Translations under genes and position numbers: made by a program
Part shown: piece after piece, positions 54,510 through 63,039 of the stretch
How the letters are laid out: each line of letters opens with the position of its first letter
Numbering within the stretch: the first letter of the stretch is position 1
Assembly: GCF_003711805.1 (NCBI RefSeq)
Contig: NZ_QXCP01000006.1
Span: forward strand, 310,001-374,000
Direction: 5' to 3'
From: Brachybacterium sp. EE-P12
GTDB lineage: Bacteria; Actinomycetota; Actinomycetes; Actinomycetales; Dermabacteraceae
DNA: 64,000 bases
The notes under the pieces: generated by a model
What the model was told of the DNA's origin: nothing
Seen by the model: the letters and a program-made list of their open reading frames with translations, nothing else
Database searches by the model: none

Positions 54510-55175
54510 ATGACCACTGACACCCTCCCTCCGCCCCGACTCCAGGACGCCGAGAGCCCCGCCCCGGAGCCCCTCGGCAGCCTGACCGCCACCAGACTCC
54601 TCCACCAGCGCGTGCTGCTGCTGGATCGCGAGCTCGAGCAGGTGGGCGGCGCGGCGCTGGCCGCACAGCTGCTCCTGCTCGCCGCCGAGGACCCCGCCGC
54701 CGACATCACCCTGCTGATCAGCTCCCCCGGCGGACTGGTGCCCGCGATGCTCGCCATCGGCGACCTGATGGACCTCGTCCCCTGCGACGTGCGCACGGTG
54801 GCGCTGGGCATGGCCTACAGCGCCGGGCAGTACCTCCTCACCCAGGGCACGCCCGGGAAGCGATACGTGCTGCCCCGCTCCCAGGTGCTCATGCACCAGG
54901 GCTCGGCCGGCTTCGGCGGCAGCGCCGCCGACATCGAGCTGCAGGCCGAGGACCTGCGCCGCAACCGCGACCTGCTGATCCGCCTGACCGCCGAGCGCAC
55001 CGGGCAGAGCGAGGAGACGATCGCCCGGGACTCCGAGCGGGACCGGATCTGGGACGCCGAGGGCGCGGTCGCCTACGGCTTCGCCGACCACGTCGCCCGC
55101 GACCTCGGCGAGATCCTGCCGCTCGGATCGACCGGCTCCCGGGGCCGCACCGCGGGGATCGGCGGCGGGCGATGA
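54510..55175 (+). CDS. ClpP-like serine protease subunit (accessory, catalytic)
   Basis: The 221-residue protein is a ClpP homologue. The oxyanion region is LISSPGGLVPAMLAIGDLMD, the nucleophile Ser104 is in LGMAYSAGQYLLTQGTPGKR, His129 is in VLMHQGSAG, and the Asp is in TIARDSERDRIW. All three catalytic residues are present. An N-terminal extension of about 25 Pro-rich residues is present. The protein lies with a second ClpP-like gene (4-bp overlap) and a PopR-like regulator, as with clpP3-clpP4-popR in Streptomyces, so this is probably an accessory rather than the housekeeping protease; no clpX is nearby. Confidence 0.88.
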   Translation: MTTDTLPPPRLQDAESPAPEPLGSLTATRLLHQRVLLLDRELEQVGGAALAAQLLLLAAEDPAADITLLISSPGGLVPAMLAIGDLMDLVPCDVRTVALGMAYSAGQYLLTQGTPGKRYVLPRSQVLMHQGSAGFGGSAADIELQAEDLRRNRDLLIRLTAERTGQSEETIARDSERDRIWDAEGAVAYGFADHVARDLGEILPLGSTGSRGRTAGIGGGR

Positions 55176-55774
55176 GCAGCTACACCATCCCGTCGGTCAT
55201 CGAGCGCACCCACACCGGGGCCGAGCGCAGCGCGGACGTCTTCTCCCGTCTGCTCAGCGACCGCATCGTCTACCTCGGCACCCCGGTCGACGACGGCGTC
55301 GCGAACACCGTGATCGCCCAGATCCTGCACCTGGAGAACGACTCCGCCGACGCCCCGATCCATCTGTACCTCAACTCCTCGGGCGGGGACGTGCAGGCGG
55401 TGCTCGCCATCTACGACACCCTCGCCTATGTGCGCAGCCGCGTGGCGGTGACCTGCATCGGCCAGGTCATCGCCGCGCCCGTGCTGCTGCTGGCCGCGGG
55501 GACCCCGGGGATGCGCTGGGTGCTGCCGCACACCCGGGTGGTGCTCCATCCGCTCGAGGCGCAGGGCCGCGGGGCGGTGCCCGATCTGATCCTGGCGACC
55601 GAGGAGGTGCAGCGGCTGCGCGGCGATCTCGAGACGCTCCTGGCCGAGCACTCCGGGCAGCAGCGGGAGAAGGTGCGGCGGGACCTCGAGCGCGAGCGCG
55701 TGCTGGATGCGTCCGCAGCCGTCGACTACGGCCTGGCCGACGAGGTGCTGCTCAGGCGGCCGCGAGCAGGGTGA
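55172..55774 (+). CDS. ClpP-like subunit lacking the catalytic serine
   Basis: The 200-residue protein is ClpP-like along its length: RIVYLGTPVDDGVANTVIAQ, LYLNSSGGDVQAVLAIYDTL, LAAGTPGMRWVLPHTRVVLH and RDLERERVLDASAAVDYGLAD. The nucleophile site reads TCIGQVIAAPVLLL, where the Ser of GQAAS is Ala101. The His (VVLHP) and Asp (RRDLERE) are kept. It is therefore predicted to be inactive, like ClpR-type subunits, and to form mixed rings with the upstream ClpP. The ATG overlaps the stop of that gene by 4 bases. The 3' end overlaps convergent popR by 23 bases. Confidence 0.85.
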   Translation: MSSYTIPSVIERTHTGAERSADVFSRLLSDRIVYLGTPVDDGVANTVIAQILHLENDSADAPIHLYLNSSGGDVQAVLAIYDTLAYVRSRVAVTCIGQVIAAPVLLLAAGTPGMRWVLPHTRVVLHPLEAQGRGAVPDLILATEEVQRLRGDLETLLAEHSGQQREKVRRDLERERVLDASAAVDYGLADEVLLRRPRAG

Positions 55775-56174
55775 CGCCCGGCGCCCCGGGCGGCGAGGGT
55801 GCGCCCCGGAGCTGCACAGCACCGGGGCCGCGCGCCCCGGCCGCGGCGCCGTGCGAGCCGTCGGGCGAGGAGCGCAGGTCGAGCACGGCCGCGCCGGCCT
55901 GCCGCGCGGTGCCGCTGCGGTCCTCGGCGTGCAGCAGGGAGGCGTCGGCCGCGCGGAGCAGGAGCAGCGGGACCTCGATACCGAGGGCGCCGAGGATCGC
56001 GGCGAGCAGCTCCGAGGAGGGGTCCTTGCGTCCCCGCTCGACATCGGAGAGATGCTGCATGGACACCCCGGCCGCGGCCGCGACCTCGGCGAGGGTGCGG
56101 CGCTGCCGGTGCCTCTCGGCCCGCAGCTCCGCCCCCATCAGCTCCCGCAGCAGCGGCTCGAGGTGAGAGTCCAT
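55752..56174 (-). CDS. popR: XRE-family regulator, PopR/ClgR-like
   Basis: The 140-residue protein has an N-terminal XRE HTH matching the ClgR/PopR type: LRAERHRQRRTLAEVAAAAG, VSMQHLSDVERGRKDPSSEL and LLAAILGALGIEV. The C-terminal half is Ala/Gly-rich and ends GVTLLAAA, like an LAA-type ClpP degron. In Streptomyces PopR activates clpP3-clpP4 and is removed by the main Clp protease through its terminal Ala residues. Here it is convergent to a ClpP pair. TAGTCT lies exactly seven bases upstream of ATG 56174, so a leaderless mRNA is expected. A small dyad (gggcg-gaag-cgccc, 56224-56237) lies upstream and may be an operator. Confidence 0.78.
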   Translation of the reverse strand: MDSHLEPLLRELMGAELRAERHRQRRTLAEVAAAAGVSMQHLSDVERGRKDPSSELLAAILGALGIEVPLLLLRAADASLLHAEDRSGTARQAGAAVLDLRSSPDGSHGAAAGARGPGAVQLRGAPSPPGAPGVTLLAAA

Positions 56175-56311
56175 GTCGAGGAGACTACGGTCACCGCGGG
56201 CGGCGCGTCAGGGGCTCCGCTCTGGGCGGAAGCGCCCTGCTGCGGGACGGCTCGCACCGGCAGGAGAGAACGCACCCCGGCGGGAAGGCTCACCTCGGAG
56301 GGACGGCGAGC

Positions 56312-57406
56312 TCAGGGCAGGGCGACCAGCAGATGCGGCAGGACGTGCCGGGCGAAGGTGTCGAGGATCCGGGTGCTGTCCTCGAGCGGGGAGCCGGCGG
56401 GGAGCACGAGCGCGATCTCGTCGGCCTCGAGCACCACCGGGTCCGCCAGCAGCGCCTGCGCGACGGCGACCGGCTCGTCGAGCACCACCTTCCCGTAGAC
56501 CGCGCTGCGACCGCCGAGCTCGGTGCGGCGATGCTCGGCGAGCACCCCGGGCTCGGCGGAGCGCTCGCGCGGGATCAGGGTCGTGTATCGCTCGAGCTCG
56601 GCCTCGTCCCGGACGGGCAGCATCTGCCGGCTGACCATGACCCGGCCCTCGCCGTTCCCGGAGGCGCGAGAGGCCTCGCGATAGGCGCGCAGCGCCTCGA
56701 GCTGGAGCTGCTCGAAGGACCGCCCGGAGCCGTCGTCCGGAGCCATGGTCGCCAGCTGCAGGCCCAGGCCCAGTCGACCCGCCATCGCGGCGCGCTCGGG
56801 GCTCGCCGCCCCATAGGCGAGGCGCTCGCGCAGCCCCGGTGCCTGCGGCTGCAGGCGCAGCGGTGCCCCCGGCTCGACCTCCTCGACATGCGCATCGGCG
56901 CCTGCGACGATCTCCCCGTCGACGAAGGAGAGCAGGTCGTGCAGGATCCGGTCCACGTGGTCGCGGTGGTCGCCGTGCTGGGTCCCGAAGGCACGGGCGT
57001 ACATCGCGTCGTGCGCCGAGTAACCGGGGCCGAGGCCGGCACGCAGCCGCCCGCCGGTCAGCAGATGCGCGGTGGCCAGGTCCTCCGCGAGCCGGCCGGC
57101 GTTCTCGAAGCGCAGCGGGATCACTGCGGTGCCGAGCTCGATGCGCTCGGTGCGCTGGGCGAGAGCGGCGAGGAACAGCAGAGGCGAGGACAGGGCCTGC
57201 TGCAGGTGCCGCACTCGCACATAGCCCGCGTCGTAGCCGAGCGCCTCGGCGGCGCGGAACAGCGAGGACCCTGCGTCCAGATCGCCGTGGTCCACCTGGG
57301 CGACGACGGCGATGCGCGGGGCGGCGAGCCCGGCGGCGGTCGCGTCGGCCGCGCGGGTCGCGCCCGAGGGATCTGAAGGGGATCGGTCAGCGGGGGATGT
57401 CATCAT
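56312..57406 (-). CDS. LLM class flavin-dependent oxidoreductase
   Basis: The 364-residue protein is of the bacterial luciferase-like family: PLLFLAALAQRTERIELGTAVIPL, GRLRAGLGPGYSAHDAMYARAF and LAYGAASPERAAMAGRLGLG. It would use reduced FMN or F420 to oxidise or reduce a small molecule; the substrate is unknown. The start ATG at 57406 has GAAGGAGG six bases upstream, the best ribosome site in this region, and is preferred to the upstream ATG at 57448. It is upstream of popR in the same direction with a 137-base gap that must hold the popR promoter. Confidence 0.85.
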   Translation of the reverse strand: MMTSPADRSPSDPSGATRAADATAAGLAAPRIAVVAQVDHGDLDAGSSLFRAAEALGYDAGYVRVRHLQQALSSPLLFLAALAQRTERIELGTAVIPLRFENAGRLAEDLATAHLLTGGRLRAGLGPGYSAHDAMYARAFGTQHGDHRDHVDRILHDLLSFVDGEIVAGADAHVEEVEPGAPLRLQPQAPGLRERLAYGAASPERAAMAGRLGLGLQLATMAPDDGSGRSFEQLQLEALRAYREASRASGNGEGRVMVSRQMLPVRDEAELERYTTLIPRERSAEPGVLAEHRRTELGGRSAVYGKVVLDEPVAVAQALLADPVVLEADEIALVLPAGSPLEDSTRILDTFARHVLPHLLVALP

Positions 57407-57606
57407 GCCGCGCCTCCTTCGGGTGATGTCCTCGGCGATCGGCGGCATCCGGCGCCGGGGAGTGGTGCCGATGCCCCATTCTCCCTCGCCCGGGCTCGCC
57501 CGGAAGGGGACCGAGGACCCGGAGCGGTCCTCCCCACCGCGGCTCGATGCACATCACCTCCCAGGGCCTCCCGAACGTCCGCCCAGGATGGGACAATCCA
57601 GGGACG

Positions 57607-58839
57607 ATGACGCTTCTGATCGAGACCCCGCCCACCGCTCCAGCCCCCGCCGGCCCCTCGTCGGCCCCCGGCCCGGAGCGGGCTCGGCGACCCCTCACGA
57701 TCGGGAACCTCACCGTCGACACCCCGGTGATGCTCGCCCCCATGGCGGGAGTGACCAACATGGCCTTCCGCGTGCTCTGCCGCGAGTTCGGGGCGCTGCA
57801 CAGCCTGGACGACGGCGGGCTGTTCCCCACGGAGATGGTCACCACCCGCGCGCTCATCGAGGACCATGCCGAGTCCTGGCGCCTGCTGCGCATGGACTCC
57901 CGCGAACGGCCCCGCTCCGTGCAGCTGTACGGCGTGGACCCCGCGGTCGTGGCCCGCTCGATCGAGATGATCCTCGAGCGTGACGGCGCCGACCACATCG
58001 ACCTGAACTTCGGCTGCCCCGTCCCCAAGGTCACCCGCCGCGGCGGCGGCGGGGTGCTGCCCTGGAAGGACGAGCTGTTCACCCGCATCCTGCGCGCCGC
58101 GGTCGACGCGGCCGAGGACGTGCCCGTGACCGTCAAGACCCGCAAGGGCGTGGACGACGACCACCTCACCTACCGCGACGCGGGCCTCATCGCCCAGGAG
58201 GTCGGCGCCGCCGCGATCACCCTCCACGGCCGGACCGTGAAGGAGCAGTACTCCGGCACCGCCGACTGGACCTCGATCGCGGACCTCAAGCAGACCGTCA
58301 CCGACATCCCCGTGCTGGGCAACGGCGACGTGTGGTCCGCCGAGGATGCGCTGCGGATGATGGACGAGACCGGCGCGGACGGTGTCGTCGTGGGCCGAGG
58401 CTGTCAGGGCCGCCCCTGGCTCTTCGCGGATCTCGCGGCCGGCTTCTCCGGCAGCGCCGAGCGGGTCCGCCCCGGCCTCGGGGACGTCGCCCGCATCCTG
58501 CGCCGCCACGCGGAGCTGCTCACCGAGTTCTACGAGAGCGAGGATCGCGGGGTGAAGGACCTGCGCAAGCATGTCGCCTGGTACTTCAAGGGCTATCCCG
58601 TCGGCGGCGACATGCGCCGGCGGCTGGCGACCATGGAGTCCCTCGCCGACCTCGACGAGAAGCTCGCCGAGCTCGACCTCTCCGCCCCCTACCCGGGCAC
58701 CGACGTCGAAGGCCCCCGCGGCCGCACCGGTCATCCCCGCAACGCCACGGTCCCCGCCGGCTGGATGGACTCCCGCGCCCTGTCCGACGAGCACCGCGCC
58801 CGCCTCCACGAGGCCGAGCTCGACATCTCGGGCGGCTGA
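57607..58839 (+). CDS. dus: tRNA-dihydrouridine synthase
   Basis: The 410-residue flavoenzyme reduces uridines in the tRNA D-loop. It has VMLAPMAGVTNMAFRVLCRE, TEMVTTRAL, IDLNFGCPVPKVTRRGGGG (with the catalytic Cys in FGCP), VKTRKG, TLHGRTVKEQYSG, GNGDVWSAEDA and VVGRGCQGRPWLF. The C-terminal extension of about 60 residues is common in actinobacterial DusB proteins. The ATG at 57607 fits the family start. It lies three bases before dgt, so the two are co-translated. Confidence 0.93.
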   Translation: MTLLIETPPTAPAPAGPSSAPGPERARRPLTIGNLTVDTPVMLAPMAGVTNMAFRVLCREFGALHSLDDGGLFPTEMVTTRALIEDHAESWRLLRMDSRERPRSVQLYGVDPAVVARSIEMILERDGADHIDLNFGCPVPKVTRRGGGGVLPWKDELFTRILRAAVDAAEDVPVTVKTRKGVDDDHLTYRDAGLIAQEVGAAAITLHGRTVKEQYSGTADWTSIADLKQTVTDIPVLGNGDVWSAEDALRMMDETGADGVVVGRGCQGRPWLFADLAAGFSGSAERVRPGLGDVARILRRHAELLTEFYESEDRGVKDLRKHVAWYFKGYPVGGDMRRRLATMESLADLDEKLAELDLSAPYPGTDVEGPRGRTGHPRNATVPAGWMDSRALSDEHRARLHEAELDISGG

Positions 58840-58842
58840 GCG

Positions 58843-60165
58843 ATGACCACGCAGACCCCCGCCACGGCCGTGCCCCCGGCCGGGTACACCGACCACGACC
58901 TCGAGCGCTGGGTCCCCGAGCCCCCGAAGTCGAGGACCCGCACGCCCTTCCAGCGCGACCGCGCCCGCGTGCTGCACTCCTCGGCCCTGCGCCGCCTCGG
59001 CGCGAAGACCCAGGTGCTCGGCGCGGGAGCGAACGACTTCGTGCGCACCCGCCTCACCCATTCCCTCGAGGTCGCGCAGGTGGGACGCGACATCGGGGCC
59101 GAGCTCGGCTGCGATCCGGAGGTCGTGGACGCCGCATGCCTCTCCCATGACCTCGGCCATCCGCCCTTCGGCCACAACGGCGAGAAGGTCCTCGACGACA
59201 TCGCCCGCGACTTCGGCGGCTTCGAGGGCAACGCCCAGACCCTGCGGCTGCTCACCCGGCTCGAGCCCAAGGTGATCGGCGAGCAGCGGCCCTACGGTCT
59301 GAACCTGACCCGCGCCTGCGTGGACGCGGCGATCAAGTATCCGTGGGCGCGCGGGGAGGGCCCCGACCCCTCCTCGCCCAAGTTCGGCACCTACGCCGAC
59401 GACCACGAGGTCTACGCCTGGGCTCGCGAGGGCTCCGTGCCAGGACGGAAGTGCTTCGAGGCGCAGGTCATGGACCTCGCCGACGACATCGCCTATTCCG
59501 TCCACGACATCGAGGACGCGATCACCGGGCGCACCATCGATCTCGGCCGGCTGCGCGAGCCGATGGAGCGCGCGGCCGCGCTCTACGTGGTCCAGGACTG
59601 GTACATGCCCCACGAGAGCATCGACGCGCTGGACGAGGCGCTCGCGCGCCTCGAGGCGGAGCCCTCGTGGCTGTCCGCCTTCGACGGGTCGATGCGCTCC
59701 GCCGCGGCGCTGAAGGACATGGCCAGCCAGCTCATCGGCCGGTTCACGAACGCCGCGATCACCGCGACCCGCGCCGAGCACGACACCGCCCCGCTGTCCC
59801 GCTACGGCGGCGACGTCATCGTGCCGGAGCAGACCCATCTCGAGATCGCGGTGCTCAAGGGGCTCGCGGCCGCGTACGTGATGTCCTCCGCCTCCCAGCA
59901 GCCCGTCTACGAGGCGCAGGAGGAGATCATCCGCGATCTCTACTCCCGGCTGTGGCACACCGGCACCCAGCATCTCAGCCCCCTGTTCGCCGAGCTGTGG
60001 CAGCAGGCGGCCGACGACGACGCGCGCCGTCGCGTGATCGTGGACCAGATCGCCTCCTACACCGACGTCACCGCCCGTCGCCTGCACGAGGTGCTCTTCG
60101 ATCGCACCCTCACGCATGTCACCGCGGCGGACATGCCCCTGCCCGGACTCGGATCGGAGCTCTGA
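58843..60165 (+). CDS. dgt: dNTP triphosphohydrolase (dGTPase-like)
   Basis: The 440-residue HD-domain enzyme hydrolyses dNTPs to deoxynucleosides and triphosphate. The metal site is formed by RTRLTHSLEVAQVGRDIG, SHDLGHPPFGHNGEKVLDDI and MDLADDIAYSVHDIEDAI. An N-terminal PFQRDRARVLHSSALRRLGAKTQV in adjacent pieces is characteristic of deoxyguanosinetriphosphate triphosphohydrolase-like proteins. It sits between dus and dnaG as in many actinobacteria. Confidence 0.92.
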   Translation: MTTQTPATAVPPAGYTDHDLERWVPEPPKSRTRTPFQRDRARVLHSSALRRLGAKTQVLGAGANDFVRTRLTHSLEVAQVGRDIGAELGCDPEVVDAACLSHDLGHPPFGHNGEKVLDDIARDFGGFEGNAQTLRLLTRLEPKVIGEQRPYGLNLTRACVDAAIKYPWARGEGPDPSSPKFGTYADDHEVYAWAREGSVPGRKCFEAQVMDLADDIAYSVHDIEDAITGRTIDLGRLREPMERAAALYVVQDWYMPHESIDALDEALARLEAEPSWLSAFDGSMRSAAALKDMASQLIGRFTNAAITATRAEHDTAPLSRYGGDVIVPEQTHLEIAVLKGLAAAYVMSSASQQPVYEAQEEIIRDLYSRLWHTGTQHLSPLFAELWQQAADDDARRRVIVDQIASYTDVTARRLHEVLFDRTLTHVTAADMPLPGLGSEL

Positions 60166-60169
60166 GCGG

Positions 60170-62155
60170 GTGGCACAGGGACTGATCCGACGCGCCGACG
60201 TGGACCTCGTGCGCGAGCGCTCCCGCCTGGACGAGGTGGTCTCCGAGCACGTCACCCTGCGCACCGCCGGGATCGGCTCGATGAAGGGGCTGTGCCCCTT
60301 CCACGACGAGAAGACCCCCTCGTTCAACATCCGCCCTCAGCTCGGCCATTGGCACTGCTTCGGCTGCGGCGAGGGCGGGGACGTGATCTCCTTCGTCCAG
60401 AAGATCAACCACCTCAGCTTCGTCGAGGCTGTCGAGCTGCTCGCGGGGCGCTACGGCGTCCAGCTGCACTACGAGGAGAGCGAGGGCGGTCGCGGGGACC
60501 GTCCCGACTTCGGGACCCGACGCCGTCTGATGGACGCGCACGCGATCGCGGAGGAGTTCTACCGCGAGCAGCTCTCCGCCCCGATCGCCGAGGTGGGACG
60601 GCGATTCCTCACCGAGCGCGGCTTCGACCAGGCCGCCGCCGAGCGCTTCGGCGTGGGCTTCGCCCCCGAGGGCTGGGACTCGCTGACCTCGGTGCTGCGC
60701 GGGCGCGGCTTCACCGAGGAGGAGCTCACCGCCAGCGGTCTCGTCTCCCAGGGGCAGCGCGGCGTCTACGACCGCTTCCGCGGCCGGCTCGTGTGGCCGA
60801 TCCGCGACATCACCGGCAAGACCATCGGCTTCGGCGCCAGGCGGCTGCTCGAGTCCGACCAGGGCCCGAAGTACCTCAACACCCCCGAGACCGCGATCTA
60901 CCACAAGTCCTCGGTGCTGTACGGGCTGGACCTCGCCCGCAAGGAGATCGCCTCCCAGCACCGGGTGGTCGTGGTCGAGGGGTACACCGACGTGATGGCC
61001 GCTCACCTGGCAGGGGTCACCACCGCCGTGGCCTCCTGCGGCACCGCGTTCGGGGCCGAGCACGTGAAGATCGTGCGCCGCGTGATGGGGGACTCGAACC
61101 CCTCGGCCGGGCTGCGGCTGAACACCGACGGGAAGGGCCTGGCCGGCGAGGTGATCTTCACCTTCGACGGCGACGCCGCCGGGCAGAAGGCAGCGCTGCG
61201 CGCCTTCGAGGAGGACCAGCGCTTCGTCGCCCAGACCTACGTCGCCGTCGAACCGGGCGGGATGGATCCCTGCGACCTGCGCATCCAGCGCGGGGACGAG
61301 GCGGTGCGGGAGCTGATCGAGACCCGTCGGCCGCTGTTCGAGTTCGCGATCCGCACCGCGATCTCGCAGGTCGACCTCGACACCGTCGAGGGGCAGGTGA
61401 CCGCGCTGCGGATGGCCGCACCGGTCGTGGCCCGGATCCGGGACCGCGCGATGCGACCCGAGTACGCGCGGCGCCTCGCCGGCTGGCTCGGCATGGAGGA
61501 GCGCACCGTGCTGCGCGCCGTGCACGACGCCGCCCGCGCCGAGGGCCGGGGAGGGCACCGGGCCGAGGAGACGCCGCTGGAGCGAGCGGGGGAGCGGCCG
61601 GGTGGTCCCGGCGCCGACGGCGCCGACGGAGGCGAGCAGGCGGTGCCCATGCCGCGCCTGGCCGACGTGGTCAGCCCGCGCGACCCGGTGGGACTCGTGG
61701 AGACCCAGTCCCTCGCGGTGATGCTGCAGGCGCCCAGGCTGCTGGACGCCGAGCGGGTGGCGGCCCTGCCCGACGACTCCTTCCACGTCCCCGCCCTCCA
61801 GGGCGTGTGGGATGTGATGCTCGCCGCGGGCACGCTCCTGGACGCGGTCGCAGGGGAGCTGCCCGCCGCCCGCTATCTCGAGCAGGTCCTCGAGATCGCC
61901 GGGGAGACGGTGCGGCCGCTGATCGTCGAGATCGCGAACCTCGACCTCCCGGCCCGCAGCGAGGAGGCGCTGGGCCGGCTCGGGGTCTCGCTGCTGGACC
62001 GGCTCAGCGAGCTGTCGATCACCCGCGAGTACTCGGTGCTCAAGCAGCGCCTGCAGCGTACCGACCCCTCCGATGCCGAGCGGTACCAGGAGATCATGTC
62101 GCGCCTCGCGCAGGTGCAGGGCAGGCGCCGCGCGCTGCGCGGTCCGAGCGACTGA
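60170..62155 (+). CDS. dnaG: DNA primase
   Basis: The 661-residue primase has the CHC2 zinc finger CPFHDEKTPSFNI ... WHCFGCGEGGD, a catalytic core with FRGRLVWPIRDITGKTIGFG, TOPRIM VVVVEGYTDVMAAHLAG, and FTFDGDAAGQKAALRAF. A stretch of about 15 residues (MGDSNPSAGLRLNTDGKG) inside the TOPRIM region is longer than in E. coli. A Gly/Glu-rich linker leads to the helicase-binding C-terminus. The GTG start at 60170 is four bases past the dgt stop. The 3' end overlaps the convergent DedA gene by 62 bases. Confidence 0.94.
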   Translation: MAQGLIRRADVDLVRERSRLDEVVSEHVTLRTAGIGSMKGLCPFHDEKTPSFNIRPQLGHWHCFGCGEGGDVISFVQKINHLSFVEAVELLAGRYGVQLHYEESEGGRGDRPDFGTRRRLMDAHAIAEEFYREQLSAPIAEVGRRFLTERGFDQAAAERFGVGFAPEGWDSLTSVLRGRGFTEEELTASGLVSQGQRGVYDRFRGRLVWPIRDITGKTIGFGARRLLESDQGPKYLNTPETAIYHKSSVLYGLDLARKEIASQHRVVVVEGYTDVMAAHLAGVTTAVASCGTAFGAEHVKIVRRVMGDSNPSAGLRLNTDGKGLAGEVIFTFDGDAAGQKAALRAFEEDQRFVAQTYVAVEPGGMDPCDLRIQRGDEAVRELIETRRPLFEFAIRTAISQVDLDTVEGQVTALRMAAPVVARIRDRAMRPEYARRLAGWLGMEERTVLRAVHDAARAEGRGGHRAEETPLERAGERPGGPGADGADGGEQAVPMPRLADVVSPRDPVGLVETQSLAVMLQAPRLLDAERVAALPDDSFHVPALQGVWDVMLAAGTLLDAVAGELPAARYLEQVLEIAGETVRPLIVEIANLDLPARSEEALGRLGVSLLDRLSELSITREYSVLKQRLQRTDPSDAERYQEIMSRLAQVQGRRRALRGPSD

Positions 62156-62816
62156 CCCGGCTCGTCCCGGCTGGGGAAGCACACCCGGTCCTGGCAGGGG
62201 CAGCGCGCCGCGGCCCGGCCGCGGCGGCCCGTCGGGCCCTGATCCTCCGCACCAGCTCGAGGGCCCCGCCGAGCGCGAGGGCGAGGCCGATCCCGAGCGC
62301 GACGCCCAGGAGCGGGTTCTGCGCGAAGGCGAGCCCGCCCAGCATCCCGATGCCCACGTAGTACAGCGACCACGTGAGCGAGGCCAGGGAGGAGAACAGC
62401 ACGAAGGTGCGGCGGGGCATGCCGGTCGCACCTGCGGTGAGGTTCACGGCCGTGCGCGCACCGGGCACGAAGCGGGCCCCGAGGATGATCACGGCACCGC
62501 GGGTGCGCAGCGCCGCCTCCGTCCTCCCGATCACCGCTCCCGCGATCCGGCGCTCGCGCAGCCGACGTGCCCACGGGCCGGCTCCACGCCCGACATGATG
62601 GGCGAGCACGTCCCCGAGCAGTGCCCCCGCCCACGCCGCCACGACCAGCAGCGCGGCGGAGGGGCTGCCGGTGACGGCGAAGGTCCCCGCGGTGAGCACG
62701 ACCGTCTCCGCCGGCACCATCGGCACCAGCGAGTCGCCCACGGCGAGGACCAGCACGAGCAGGAGCAGCCAGGGCGAGGCCATGAGCGTCTCGGCGAGGG
62801 CGAGGATGCTGTCCAT
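62094..62816 (-). CDS. DedA family membrane protein
   Basis: The 240-residue protein has the DedA pattern: LVPMVPAETVVLTAGTFA (with the conserved acidic residue), AWAGALLGDVLAHHVGRGAG, ILGARFVPGARTAVNLTAGA and MPRRTFVLFSSLASLTWSLY. DedA proteins are probable lipid-carrier flippases or proton-dependent transporters. The last 50 residues, reading into the dnaG 3' end, are Arg/Ala-rich and look like read-over sequence. The gap 62817-63039 upstream holds its promoter and that of the next gene; no clear elements were seen. Confidence 0.85.
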   Translation of the reverse strand: MDSILALAETLMASPWLLLLVLVLAVGDSLVPMVPAETVVLTAGTFAVTGSPSAALLVVAAWAGALLGDVLAHHVGRGAGPWARRLRERRIAGAVIGRTEAALRTRGAVIILGARFVPGARTAVNLTAGATGMPRRTFVLFSSLASLTWSLYYVGIGMLGGLAFAQNPLLGVALGIGLALALGGALELVRRIRARRAAAAGPRRAAPARTGCASPAGTSRVSRSDRAARGACPAPARGAT

Positions 62817-63039
62817 GCTGCGTCTCCGGGGTAGTGGGCGAACACCTGGTCGAACCCTTCCGACGCTAGGCGCCGGCAGGTGCCGGGCACCGCCCTGCAG
62901 GCCGTGCGGTTCCCGGCGGGGACCTGCGCCCGGACCCTGCAGGAAACCCCCTGGGGCGGCGTCGCCGCGCTTGGTAGCGTCGGCCGCCTCAGGCCCGGCC
63001 GCCTCTCGCCGCCGCCCTCCCGATCATCCCGGAGACCCG

